The notes beneath the pieces are model-generated. The model was given only the letters and a program-made list of their open reading frames with translations, was not told where the DNA came from and searched no databases. A stretch of 64,000 nt of DNA from Actinokineospora xionganensis (GTDB lineage Bacteria; Actinomycetota; Actinomycetes; Mycobacteriales; Pseudonocardiaceae), in assembly GCF_014323725.1 (NCBI RefSeq), contig NZ_JABVED010000007.1, forward strand, positions 62,001 through 126,000, written 5' to 3'. Below are positions 8,690 to 19,523 of this stretch, one piece after another. Position numbers and translations under genes: made by a program. Position 1 is the stretch's first letter. Each line of letters begins with the position of its first letter.

Positions 8690-9525
8690 GCGAGGTCCTC
8701 TACGAGCGGCGTGGCGCCACGGCCGTGGTCACGATGAACCGGCCTGAGTTCCGCAACGCGCAGAACTCGGCGATGACCTACGCGCTCGACGCGGCGTTCG
8801 CCCGGGCGGTGGACGACCCCGAGGTCAAGGTGATCGTGCTGGCCGGTGCGGGCAAGCACTTCTCGGCCGGGCACGACATCGGCACGCCGGGTCGGGACGT
8901 GGACGTCTCGTTCGACCGCAAGGCCGTGCTGTGGTGGGACCACGTCGACCGCGCGGGCGGTGACCAGCGGTTCGCCCGGGAGAGCGAGGTCTACCTCGGG
9001 ATGTGCAGGCGGTGGCGGGAAATCCCGAAGCCGGTGATCGCGATGGTGCAGGGCGCGTGCATCGCCGGTGGGCTGATGCTGGCCTGGGTGTGCGACCTGA
9101 TCGTCTGCTCCGACGACGCGTTCTTCTCCGACCCGGTGGTGCGTATGGGGATTCCCGGCGTCGAGTACTTCGCGCACCCGTGGGTGCTGGGTCCGCGCGC
9201 GGCGAAGGAGTTCCTGTTCACCGGCGACCGGTTCGACGCGGCCTGGGCGCTGCGGAACGGGATGGTGAACCGGGTGGTGCCTCGGGATTCGCTTGAGGCC
9301 GAGGTGGAGGCGCTGGCGGGGCGGATCGCGGAGATGCCGCAGTTCGGGCTGGCGCTGACGAAGAAGGCGGTCAACCAGGCCGAGGACCAGATGGGAATGC
9401 GGGCGGGCATGGACTCCGTGTTCGGCCTGCACCACTTCGCCCACGCGCACAACGCGGAGGTGTCGAAGGATTCCCTCGGCGGCCTCGATGCCCGCTCGAT
9501 GAAGCGGGCCGCTGATGGATCTTGA
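8686..9525 (+). CDS. Enoyl-CoA hydratase/isomerase (crotonase family)
   Basis: A 279-residue crotonase-fold protein with the oxyanion-hole segment GKHFSAGHDIG near residues 63-73 and MVQGACIAGGLMLAWVCDLIV near 116-136. The region after it (SDDAFFSDPVVRMG) carries the usual active-site loop. It starts within the fadD3 stop codon (ATGA) and ends 11 bases inside fadE31, so it is translated as part of the fadD3-fadE31-fadE32 operon. This implies hydration of an unsaturated CoA ester in HIP catabolism, but it does not resemble EchA20 or EchA19 closely as I recall them, so I leave it without a symbol. Confidence 0.85.
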   Translation: MSEVLYERRGATAVVTMNRPEFRNAQNSAMTYALDAAFARAVDDPEVKVIVLAGAGKHFSAGHDIGTPGRDVDVSFDRKAVLWWDHVDRAGGDQRFARESEVYLGMCRRWREIPKPVIAMVQGACIAGGLMLAWVCDLIVCSDDAFFSDPVVRMGIPGVEYFAHPWVLGPRAAKEFLFTGDRFDAAWALRNGMVNRVVPRDSLEAEVEALAGRIAEMPQFGLALTKKAVNQAEDQMGMRAGMDSVFGLHHFAHAHNAEVSKDSLGGLDARSMKRAADGS

Positions 9526-10642
9526 CCTGTCCCCCGCCGTGACGGCCTTCCGCGACGAGGTGCGCGCGTGGCTGGCGGTTCACGTGCCCGGCGGGTTGCC
9601 ATCGATGGACACCGCCGAGGGCTTCGCCGCGCACCGGGAGTGGGAGCGGACCCTGGCCGACGCGCGGTTGGCGGTGGTGTCGTGGCCCGTCGAGTACACC
9701 GGGCGGGACGCGTCGCTGCTGGAGTGGGTGCTGTTCGAGGAGGAGTACTACGCCGCGGGGGCGCCCGGGCGGGTCAGCCAGAACGGGATCTTCCTGCTGG
9801 CCCCCACCCTGTTCGCCCACGGCACCCAGGAGCAGCGCGACCGGCTGCTCCCCCGGATGGCGCGGGCTCTCGACGTCTGGGCACAGGCGTGGTCCGAGCC
9901 GGAGGCGGGCAGCGATCTCGCGGCCCTGCGCAGCCGGGCGGTCCGCACCGACGGCGGCTGGCTGCTGTCGGGTCAGAAGACCTGGAGCTCGCGGGCCGCG
10001 TTCGCCGACCGGGGTTTCGGGCTGTTCCGCACGAACCCGGACGCCCACCGGCACAAGGGTTTGACGTACTTCCTGTTCGACCTGCGGGCCGAGGGCGTGA
10101 CCGTCCGCCCGATCGACCAACTCGACGGCGAGCCCGGCTTCGCCGAGATCTTCCTCGATGAGGTCTTCGTCCCCGACCGCGACGTTCTGGGTGCGGTCGA
10201 CGACGGCTGGCGGGTCGCGATGAGCACGGCCAGCAACGAACGCGGCTTGTCGCTGCGCAGTCCCGGCCGATTCCTCGCCGCCGCCGACCGGCTCGTCGAC
10301 CTGTGGGCTTCGCACGGTGACCTCTCGTCGCGTGACCGGGTCGTCGACGCGTGGATCGGCGCGCAGGCCTACCGGCTGCACACCTTCGGCACCGTCACCC
10401 GGCTGGCCGAGGGCGGCGAACTGGGGGCGGAATCGAGTGTCACCAAGCTGTTCTGGTCGGAACTGGACGTGGCCATGCACGAGACGGCACTCGACCTGCT
10501 CGGCCCGGACGGCGAGCTGGACGGGCCGTGGCAGGACGGCTACCTGTTCTCGCTGGCGGGCCCGATCTACGCGGGCACCAACGAGATCCAGCGCAACGTC
10601 GTGGCCGAACGCCTGCTGGGACTGCCGAGGGAGCCGCGATGA
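9515..10642 (+). CDS. fadE31: FadE31, acyl-CoA dehydrogenase
   Basis: A 375-residue acyl-CoA dehydrogenase whose segments VWAQAWSEPEAGSDLAALRS, LSGQKTWSSRA and GPIYAGTNEIQRNVVAERLL match mycobacterial FadE31 (Rv3562). FadE31 is known to form a heteromeric complex with FadE32 or FadE33, the small partner subunits that supply half of the FAD site. The ATG at 9515 lies inside the end of the hydratase gene, and the stop overlaps the fadE32 start (ATGA). Its role is in KstR2-controlled ring C/D degradation; the exact substrate is not established from sequence. Confidence 0.88.
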   Translation: MDLDLSPAVTAFRDEVRAWLAVHVPGGLPSMDTAEGFAAHREWERTLADARLAVVSWPVEYTGRDASLLEWVLFEEEYYAAGAPGRVSQNGIFLLAPTLFAHGTQEQRDRLLPRMARALDVWAQAWSEPEAGSDLAALRSRAVRTDGGWLLSGQKTWSSRAAFADRGFGLFRTNPDAHRHKGLTYFLFDLRAEGVTVRPIDQLDGEPGFAEIFLDEVFVPDRDVLGAVDDGWRVAMSTASNERGLSLRSPGRFLAAADRLVDLWASHGDLSSRDRVVDAWIGAQAYRLHTFGTVTRLAEGGELGAESSVTKLFWSELDVAMHETALDLLGPDGELDGPWQDGYLFSLAGPIYAGTNEIQRNVVAERLLGLPREPR

Positions 10643-11682
10643 GGTTCGCCCTGACCGCCGAACAACGCCAGTTCGCCGCATCTCTCGACGACCTCCTGTC
10701 CGCCGCCTCAGTCCCGTCCGCGGCCAGGGCGTGGGCGGCAGGCGACCCCGCTCCCGGCCTCGCGATTTGGCGGGAACTCGCCGACTTGGGCGTCATGGCT
10801 CTGGCCGTTCCCGAACGCTTCGGCGGCCTCGACGCGACCTCGGTCGACCTGGTGGTCGCCTTCGAGCAACTCGGCAGGCATGCCGTCCCCGGCCCCTTGG
10901 TGGAATCCGTCGCGGTCGCACCAACCCTGGCCGACGAGTCACTGCTCCCCGACTTGGCCCGCGGCAAGGTGATCGCCACCGTGGCCCTCCCACCGCACGT
11001 CCCCCACGCCTTGGACGCCGACATCGCCGACCTCATCCTCACCCCACCTTTGTCCACACCCACCCGGCCTTGTCCACAGCCCAGCGCGCCCCCCTCCCCC
11101 ACACCCCCCACCCCCGATAGACTGGCCAAGGGCCGTCCCCCCGGGGAAGGGCGGGGGCTGCTCGGAGGTCGGCTGCGCGATGTCGGGGCACCCATGTCCT
11201 CTGTGGATGGTGTGCGGCGGTTGTTTCGGGTCGACGCGCCTGTGGTGGAGCATCCCGGGTTCGAGGTGGGGGTGCTGGCTGTGTCCGCGCAGCTGGTGGG
11301 GTTGGGGCAGGCCATGGTGGAGCGGGCCGTCGAGTACGCCAAGACCCGCACCCAGTTCGGCGGTCCCATCGGCCGGTTCCAAGCCGTCAAGCACCTGCTC
11401 GCCGACGCGCTCGTCGGAGTCGAACTGGCGCGGCCCTTGGTATACGGCGCCGCGGTGACGATGAGCCGACGGGACATCTCGGCGGCCAAGGTGGCCGCCG
11501 GGGGAGCCGCCGACCGGGCCGCCCGGGCCGCGCTTCAAGTGCATGGGGCGGTCGGCTACACCCAGGAGTACGACCTCGGCCTCTGGCTCACCAAGGCCCG
11601 CGCGCTGCGGTCGGCGTGGGGCACGCCATCCACCCACCGCGAGCGCGTGCTTGACTCGCTTACCGCGAGTCGGAGTCGATGA
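10639..11682 (+). CDS. fadE32: FadE32-like acyl-CoA dehydrogenase subunit carrying an in-frame repeat insertion
   Basis: A 347-residue acyl-CoA dehydrogenase subunit, longer than mycobacterial FadE32 (about 319). The N-terminal part (RFALTAEQRQFAASLDDLL to DADIADLIL) and the C-terminal part (VGLGQAMVERAVEYAKTRTQFG to RSAWGTPSTHR) are both recognisable. Between them, at about residues 138-174, is a Pro/Arg/Gly-rich segment of low complexity encoded by copy 2 of the dispersed repeat (11050-11161). The frame stays open through it. The start overlaps the fadE31 stop (ATGA). The last 23 bases overlap the convergent kinase gene. Whether the protein still folds and pairs with FadE31 is unknown. Confidence 0.85.
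   Translation: MRFALTAEQRQFAASLDDLLSAASVPSAARAWAAGDPAPGLAIWRELADLGVMALAVPERFGGLDATSVDLVVAFEQLGRHAVPGPLVESVAVAPTLADESLLPDLARGKVIATVALPPHVPHALDADIADLILTPPLSTPTRPCPQPSAPPSPTPPTPDRLAKGRPPGEGRGLLGGRLRDVGAPMSSVDGVRRLFRVDAPVVEHPGFEVGVLAVSAQLVGLGQAMVERAVEYAKTRTQFGGPIGRFQAVKHLLADALVGVELARPLVYGAAVTMSRRDISAAKVAAGGAADRAARAALQVHGAVGYTQEYDLGLWLTKARALRSAWGTPSTHRERVLDSLTASRSR
11050..11161. repeat. Dispersed repeat, copy 2 (inside fadE32)
   Basis: This 112-base stretch is the inverted counterpart of 814-924. It contains two perfect TTGTCCACA nonamers (11050-11058 and 11070-11078, 20 bases apart), C-rich runs, the block CCCCCGATAGACTGGCCAAGG and the end GGGGGCTGC. It lies wholly within the fadE32 reading frame. 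Confidence 0.7.
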
Positions 11683-13207
11683 GGTACTTGCCGCCGTACA
11701 AGATGACCTTGACCGTCCGCTTTTCCATTTTCTCGCCCGCCTCGGTTTTCGTGGTCACGTCGACCGGCACGTTCACCGAGCCGTCCTGGTTCGCCGTGAC
11801 GCCGCGCGCGTTGCGTGAGCTGACGTAGCGAAACTGCGACCAGTACGCGTCGAAAGCCGCCCGGTCGCCGAAGGTCGCCTGACCGTTGGGGCCGAGCATG
11901 TCCCAGCGCGCGTCCAGGGAGGCATCGCCGTAATAGGCGATGACGAGCTCGCCCGCCGCCTGGTAACTGGTGACCTTCTCCATACCCGGCACCGGGGTCG
12001 ACGGTGCCGTGCTCGGCTGCTGCGACTCCGAGGACGGGGGCGGGGACGCGCTGGCCTGATCGCCGCCCGCGGAGTTCATCGCGATCACCGCGATGGTGCC
12101 GCCGATCAGCAGCAGCACACCCACGACGGCCGCGATCAGCTTGGTACGCATCGGGTCCGACTGCCTGCGGACGGCCGCGGGCCGCTTGGGCTCCGGGACA
12201 TAGGCCGCCGTCGGCGGCTGGTGCCGGACCGGACGGGTCTCGTGCTCGGTCGACTGGGCCGGACGCCGGTCGTACTGGGTGGGCGGCGGGGCCTGCGGCC
12301 GGGTGACGGGGCGCACCGGCCTCGTGCGGGGCTCCGAGGACATCGCCTGCTGGGCCATCTGCGCGGTGGGCGTCGACAGCGTGGTGGCGGCCTCGGCCAT
12401 GGTCGGCCGGTCCTCGGGTTCGGTGCGCAGCAACGACATCAGCGTGTGTGTGAGCGGCCCGGCGTTCTGCGGCCGGTCGATCCGGCCGGACGCCACCGCG
12501 TGCAGCAACGCCAGCGGGTTCGGGTTCAGGCCGAACGGCGGCGTGCCCTCGGTCGCGTGGTAGAGCGTGGCGCCCAAGGAGAACACGTCGGAGGCGTGGC
12601 CTGGGTCCTTGCCGCGCGCGATCTCCGGAGCCAGGTAGGCGGGGGTGCCCGCGAGCATGCCGGTCTCGGTGATCGTGCCGTCGCCGAGCGCGCGGGAGAT
12701 GCCGAAGTCGGTGATCTTCACCGTGCCCTCGTCGGCGAGCAAGATGTTGCCTGGCTTGACATCGCGGTGGACGATCCCGGCGGCGTGTGCGGCGGCGAGG
12801 GCCGCGGCGACCTGGTGGCCGATGGAGGCGACCTGCCCCGGCGGCAGCGTGCCGCGCTCGGCGAGGACCGCCGAGAGGCTCTGCGACTCCAGGTACTCCA
12901 TGACCAGGCACGGGTCGCCGTCGTGCTCGGCGACGTCCAGCATGGCGATCGCGTTGCGGTGCTGCAGCCGCGCGGCGATCCGCGCCTCGCGCATCGCACG
13001 CCTGCGCGCCTCGTCGGTCTGGGCGGCGCTCAGGCCCGGCCGGACGTGCAGGTGCTTGATCGCGATGACCCGCCCCAGCCGTTCATCCTTGGCACGCCAC
13101 ACGACTCCCATGGCACCGCTGCCGATGGTCTCCAGCAGCCGGTAGCGATTGGCGACAAGCTGACCCTCTTCGATGACCGGGCACTCCCTCGGATTCGACG
13201 TTGACAT
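11660..13207 (-). CDS. Membrane-anchored Ser/Thr protein kinase (PknA/PknB type)
   Basis: A 515-residue protein with an N-terminal Hanks-type kinase domain. It has the glycine loop IGSGAMGVVWRAKD (about 28-41), the ATP lysine in IAIKHL (Lys51), catalytic HRDVKPGN (Asp149), DFG (167-169) and GTPAYLAPE. A Pro/Arg-rich linker follows, then one transmembrane helix (about 355-376) and an external domain of about 130 residues. All catalytic residues are present, so an active kinase is expected. The ATG at 13207 begins very near a TACTGT hexamer, so a leaderless message is possible. It sits between fadE32 and the fadE33-like gene but nothing shows a role in steroid metabolism; the signal sensed is unknown. 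Confidence 0.92.
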   Translation of the reverse strand: MSTSNPRECPVIEEGQLVANRYRLLETIGSGAMGVVWRAKDERLGRVIAIKHLHVRPGLSAAQTDEARRRAMREARIAARLQHRNAIAMLDVAEHDGDPCLVMEYLESQSLSAVLAERGTLPPGQVASIGHQVAAALAAAHAAGIVHRDVKPGNILLADEGTVKITDFGISRALGDGTITETGMLAGTPAYLAPEIARGKDPGHASDVFSLGATLYHATEGTPPFGLNPNPLALLHAVASGRIDRPQNAGPLTHTLMSLLRTEPEDRPTMAEAATTLSTPTAQMAQQAMSSEPRTRPVRPVTRPQAPPPTQYDRRPAQSTEHETRPVRHQPPTAAYVPEPKRPAAVRRQSDPMRTKLIAAVVGVLLLIGGTIAVIAMNSAGGDQASASPPPSSESQQPSTAPSTPVPGMEKVTSYQAAGELVIAYYGDASLDARWDMLGPNGQATFGDRAAFDAYWSQFRYVSSRNARGVTANQDGSVNVPVDVTTKTEAGEKMEKRTVKVILYGGKYLIDSDSR

Positions 13208-13256
13208 GTGACAGTAGCGAACCCGGTCGGACCAACCGCATTGGTCCGGGTGGTCA

Positions 13257-13270
13257 ACCAAGCGATTGTT
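13257..13270. promoter_or_regulatory. Probable KstR2 operator upstream of the fadE33-like gene
   Basis: The 14 bases ACCAAGCGATTGTT match the KstR2 consensus AnCAAGnnCTTGnT except for A instead of C at position 9. They overlap a longer inverted repeat, CAACCAA (13255-13261) and TTGGTTG (13270-13276). The site ends 15 bases before the GTG start of the fadE33-like gene. Confidence 0.6.
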
Positions 13271-14315
13271 TGGTTGAATCGAGCCGTGACTCAAGAGCGG
13301 ATCGCGCTGCGTGACACCGTGCGGTTGCTGCTGTCGCGCGCCTCGGACGTCCGCACGGCGATGGAGTCTGAACTCGGGTATGACCCAGCTCTCTGGAAAC
13401 GCCTCTGCTCGGACATCGGCGTCGCCGCTCTGGCGATCCCCGAGCGGTTCGGCGGGCTCGGCGCGGGCATCGCGGAAACCGCCGTCGTCCTGGGTGAACT
13501 CGGCCGGACCCTGACACCCGCGCCGCTGCTGGGATCCATCCTCGCCGCCCAGGCACTGCTGGCCTGCGGCGACGACGACGCGTGCGCCCGACTGCTGCCG
13601 GAAATCGCCGGCGGCCGGATCGCGACACTCGTGTGGTCCGACGCACAGGGCACCTGGGGTCACCCACCCTGCGTAGCGAACGGACAGCGGGTAACCGGGC
13701 AGGCGCATTATGTGCTGGATGGTGACATTGCCGACACGGTGCTGGTTTTCGCCTTGGCAGGCCCCGAAATCGGCCTGTTCGAGGTGCGGGAGGGCGCTCC
13801 CGGGTTGGTCCGGACGAGCACTCGGACACTCGATCCGACCCGCAGGCTGACGACCGTCGCCGTCGACTCACCCGCCCTTCGGCTGGGCGGCGATCTCACC
13901 TCCGCGCTCCCCCGCATCCGCGACCTCGCCTGCGTCGCGCTGAGCGCCGAACAGTCGGGCGCGGCGGCGCACTGTCTCAATGAGACGGTCGCGTACAGCA
14001 AGGAGCGGGTCCAGTTCGGCAGGCCGATCGGCTCGTTCCAGGCGCTGAAGCACCGGATGGCCGACCTGCACGTGCTCGTGGAGACCGCACAGGCCACCGC
14101 CGAAGCCGCCGCGGAGGCGGACGAGAGCGCCCTGCCGGTGCTGGCGGCGGCCGCGAAAGTCCATTGCGCGGAGGCGTTCCAGACGGTGGCGGCGGAGATG
14201 GTCCAGCTCCACGGCGGCATCGCCATCACCTGGGAACACGACGCCCACCTGTACTTCAAACGCGCTCACGGCAGCGCCCTGCTGTTCGGTTCAGTCAGCA
14301 ATCATCTGGCCCTAC

Positions 14316-17786
<3,471 letters not shown>

Positions 17787-17802
17787 CGACCGCACCCCAA
17801 AC

Positions 17803-17816
17803 TGAAACGTGTTCTG
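17803..17816. promoter_or_regulatory. KstR-like operator, hsaA-proximal
   Basis: TGAAACGTGTTCTG matches the KstR core TnnAACnnGTTnnA at all positions except the last (G for A). It lies 17 bases upstream of the hsaA start. Confidence 0.65.
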
Positions 17817-17832
17817 CTGACACCAGTCAGAC

Positions 17833-17846
17833 TAGAACACGTTCTT
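17833..17846. promoter_or_regulatory. KstR operator, hsaA-distal
   Basis: TAGAACACGTTCTT is close to the reported ideal KstR site TAGAACACGTTCTA and differs only at the last base. Its centre is 30 bases from the centre of the hsaA-proximal box. Confidence 0.8.
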
Positions 17847-17868
17847 GTTTGTGTCGACAGGTCGCCGG

Positions 17869-18066
17869 TCAGACCGGCGATCCACCGCCCCGGGTCCGGT
17901 CCCAGTGACCGCCCCGAACCCAGGACAGCAGCCGCGACCAGGTATCAGCACGCAACGCCAGCGCCCGACATCCGCGATCGCGCAACGACGATCCGGTCCG
18001 GGCGACCGCGACCTCGACGCACGATCCGGATGAACAGAAACTGCTTCTGCGGTAGACGAAAGCCAT
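17869..18066 (-). CDS. Divergent DUF397-domain small protein
   Basis: A 65-residue protein whose N-terminal RRSSFCSSGSCVEVAVA is the DUF397 signature (usually W/Y-R-K-S-S-x-S...NCVEVA). The second half departs from the family: the usual VRDSKD-x-FTP-x-EWxAF is replaced by a Arg/Trp-rich stretch. DUF397 proteins accompany XRE/DUF5753 regulators in actinomycetes and are thought to modulate them. A better-preserved DUF397 gene and an XRE gene lie immediately upstream on the same strand, so this may be a decaying duplicate. Confidence 0.6.
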   Translation of the reverse strand: MAFVYRRSSFCSSGSCVEVAVARTGSSLRDRGCRALALRADTWSRLLSWVRGGHWDRTRGGGSPV

Positions 18067-18201
18067 GACAGGACTCCTCGCTCGGGAACATGCCGAACGG
18101 GGTCGCGCCAGACAAACCTGTGACTGAGGGTGACACGACCCTCGAATATCCAGGTTAGCGGTCGATAACTAGCGTGGACTATCGACCAATTGGGGCATCG
18201 C

Positions 18202-18405
18202 CTAGCGGCTGTTCGCCACTGCGGGATAGTCGAATTCGCCGTGTTTCACGCCTTCGGTGAAGGCGATCCACTCCTGCGGTGTGAACACGTGCGGCGGCAG
18301 CGACGAGTCCTTGGAGTCGCGCAGGGCGACGTCACCGTCCGCGAGCACGGCGATCTCGACACAGTTGCCCGTAGAGCAGAAGCTGCTCTTTCGATAGGTG
18401 ATCAT
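18202..18405 (-). CDS. DUF397-domain protein
   Basis: A 67-residue protein with the full DUF397 pattern: YRKSSFCSTGNCVEIAVL, then DVALRDSKD, then FTPQEWIAFTEGVKHGEFD. Its ATG overlaps the stop of the XRE regulator gene (ATGA), so the two are co-translated. DUF397 proteins are small partners of XRE/DUF5753 regulators, as in the WhiJ-type and Scr1-type systems of streptomycetes. The regulated process here is unknown. Confidence 0.85.
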   Translation of the reverse strand: MITYRKSSFCSTGNCVEIAVLADGDVALRDSKDSSLPPHVFTPQEWIAFTEGVKHGEFDYPAVANSR

Positions 18406-19283
18406 TGAGCTGGTTGATCCTTGCTGGTGTAGGTGCCGATCAGGGACCGGATTTTGTCCCTGCTGTCTTCAACGCTGAGACACTTGCGGCTCAGGTCGTC
18501 GAAGAGGCGCGCATAGCGCAGCACATCGGCTTCCTGTTCGAGCCACCGGTCTCCCGCGCCAAGTTCGATGTGGACCGAGTTCCGGTCGTATTCGCTCTCG
18601 AAGGTGAACACCACGAAAGTGCACTGGATGCCGAGGTCCGGCCCCGCGGAGAAGGGGTAGATCCGCAGGGTGACATCCGAGCGCTCACTGATTTCGAGCA
18701 GCTCGCGCAGCTGCCCGTCCATGACCTCCGGGCCGCCGACGAACCGGTGGAGCGTGGCTTCGTCGAGAACCGCGCTGATCCGCGGCTTGTCCTCACGCTC
18801 GGCCAGCAAAGCCTGCCTGCCCATGCGCAGGTCGACCCGCTTCCGCAGCGCCACTTCACTGTCACGGGGATAGAGCGCCCGGAACACCCCGCGCGCGTAG
18901 TCCGCGGTCTGGAACATGCCGGGGACCACCGACTGGACGTAGTAGCGCAGGTTCGACGCCTCGGATTCGAGCGCGATGAACGTGTCCAGGTTGGTGCTGA
19001 CGATGTCGGAGAGGTCCTGCCACCAGGCCTGGCGGCGGCCGTCGCCCGCCAGCCGCACCAGCCGGTCGATCACCTTCTGGTCGTCCACCTGATAGAGGGC
19101 GAGCAGGTCGCGGACGTCACGCTGCTTGGGGATACCGCGGCCGGTCTCGAGTCGGCTGACCTTCGAGACGCTGCACTCGAGCCGCTCCGCCGCGTCCTCA
19201 AGGTGCATCCCGGCGGCCTCCCGGAGCTCGCGCAGGCTCTGCCCGAGCCGCCGCCTGGGAATCAGTGGACCCTGGGACGGCAT
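18402..19283 (-). CDS. XRE-family regulator with DUF5753 domain
   Basis: A 293-residue regulator. The N terminus carries a Cro/CI helix-turn-helix (about residues 12-66, LRELREAAGMHLEDAAERLECSVSKVSRLE), and the remainder is the DUF5753 domain with IALESEASNLRYYVQSVVPGMFQT and VLDEATLHRFVGG. This is the Scr1-like regulator partnered with DUF397. The ATG has AAGGAGGGG close upstream. It is divergent from the OmpA-like lipoprotein gene; the shared gap carries two GCAATTGC palindromes that may be its operators. Confidence 0.9.
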   Translation of the reverse strand: MPSQGPLIPRRRLGQSLRELREAAGMHLEDAAERLECSVSKVSRLETGRGIPKQRDVRDLLALYQVDDQKVIDRLVRLAGDGRRQAWWQDLSDIVSTNLDTFIALESEASNLRYYVQSVVPGMFQTADYARGVFRALYPRDSEVALRKRVDLRMGRQALLAEREDKPRISAVLDEATLHRFVGGPEVMDGQLRELLEISERSDVTLRIYPFSAGPDLGIQCTFVVFTFESEYDRNSVHIELGAGDRWLEQEADVLRYARLFDDLSRKCLSVEDSRDKIRSLIGTYTSKDQPAQ

Positions 19284-19312
19284 CGCCCCTCCTTGACATC
19301 AACGGTCACCGT

Positions 19313-19320
19313 GCAATTGC
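19313..19320. promoter_or_regulatory. GCAATTGC palindrome, proximal to the XRE gene
   Basis: Eight-base perfect palindrome 30 bases upstream of the XRE start. A second copy lies at 19414-19421. Repetition of the same AT-cored palindrome in one divergent gap suggests an operator, but no consensus is known to me. Confidence 0.35.
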
Positions 19321-19410
19321 GGCACGCCATTGCCGCGTGACCGTACACCACCGTCCCCGGAGATCCCCACGTCAGGCTGCACCGATCGGGTGGAATTGCC
19401 CGAGCTGTGT

Positions 19411-19424
19411 CATGCAATTGCATG
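19411..19424. promoter_or_regulatory. CATGCAATTGCATG palindrome in the XRE/lipoprotein gap
   Basis: A perfect 14-base palindrome containing the second GCAATTGC. It sits about 100 bases upstream of the lipoprotein start, in a 240-base intergenic region that otherwise shows no gene. Confidence 0.4.
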
Positions 19425-19523
19425 GAGGCATTGCTTCGTTCCCTCTCATAACGCAACCTGAGAGTGGACACGCGTCACGTCCAGCCGGGAATCGGGTCCC
19501 GGCCGGTGGAGGGAGGACGTGCG

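Noticed and set aside
19464-19523. Upstream extension of the OmpA-like lipoprotein
   Set aside because: The signal peptide and lipobox begin at 19524, directly after a good ribosome-binding site.
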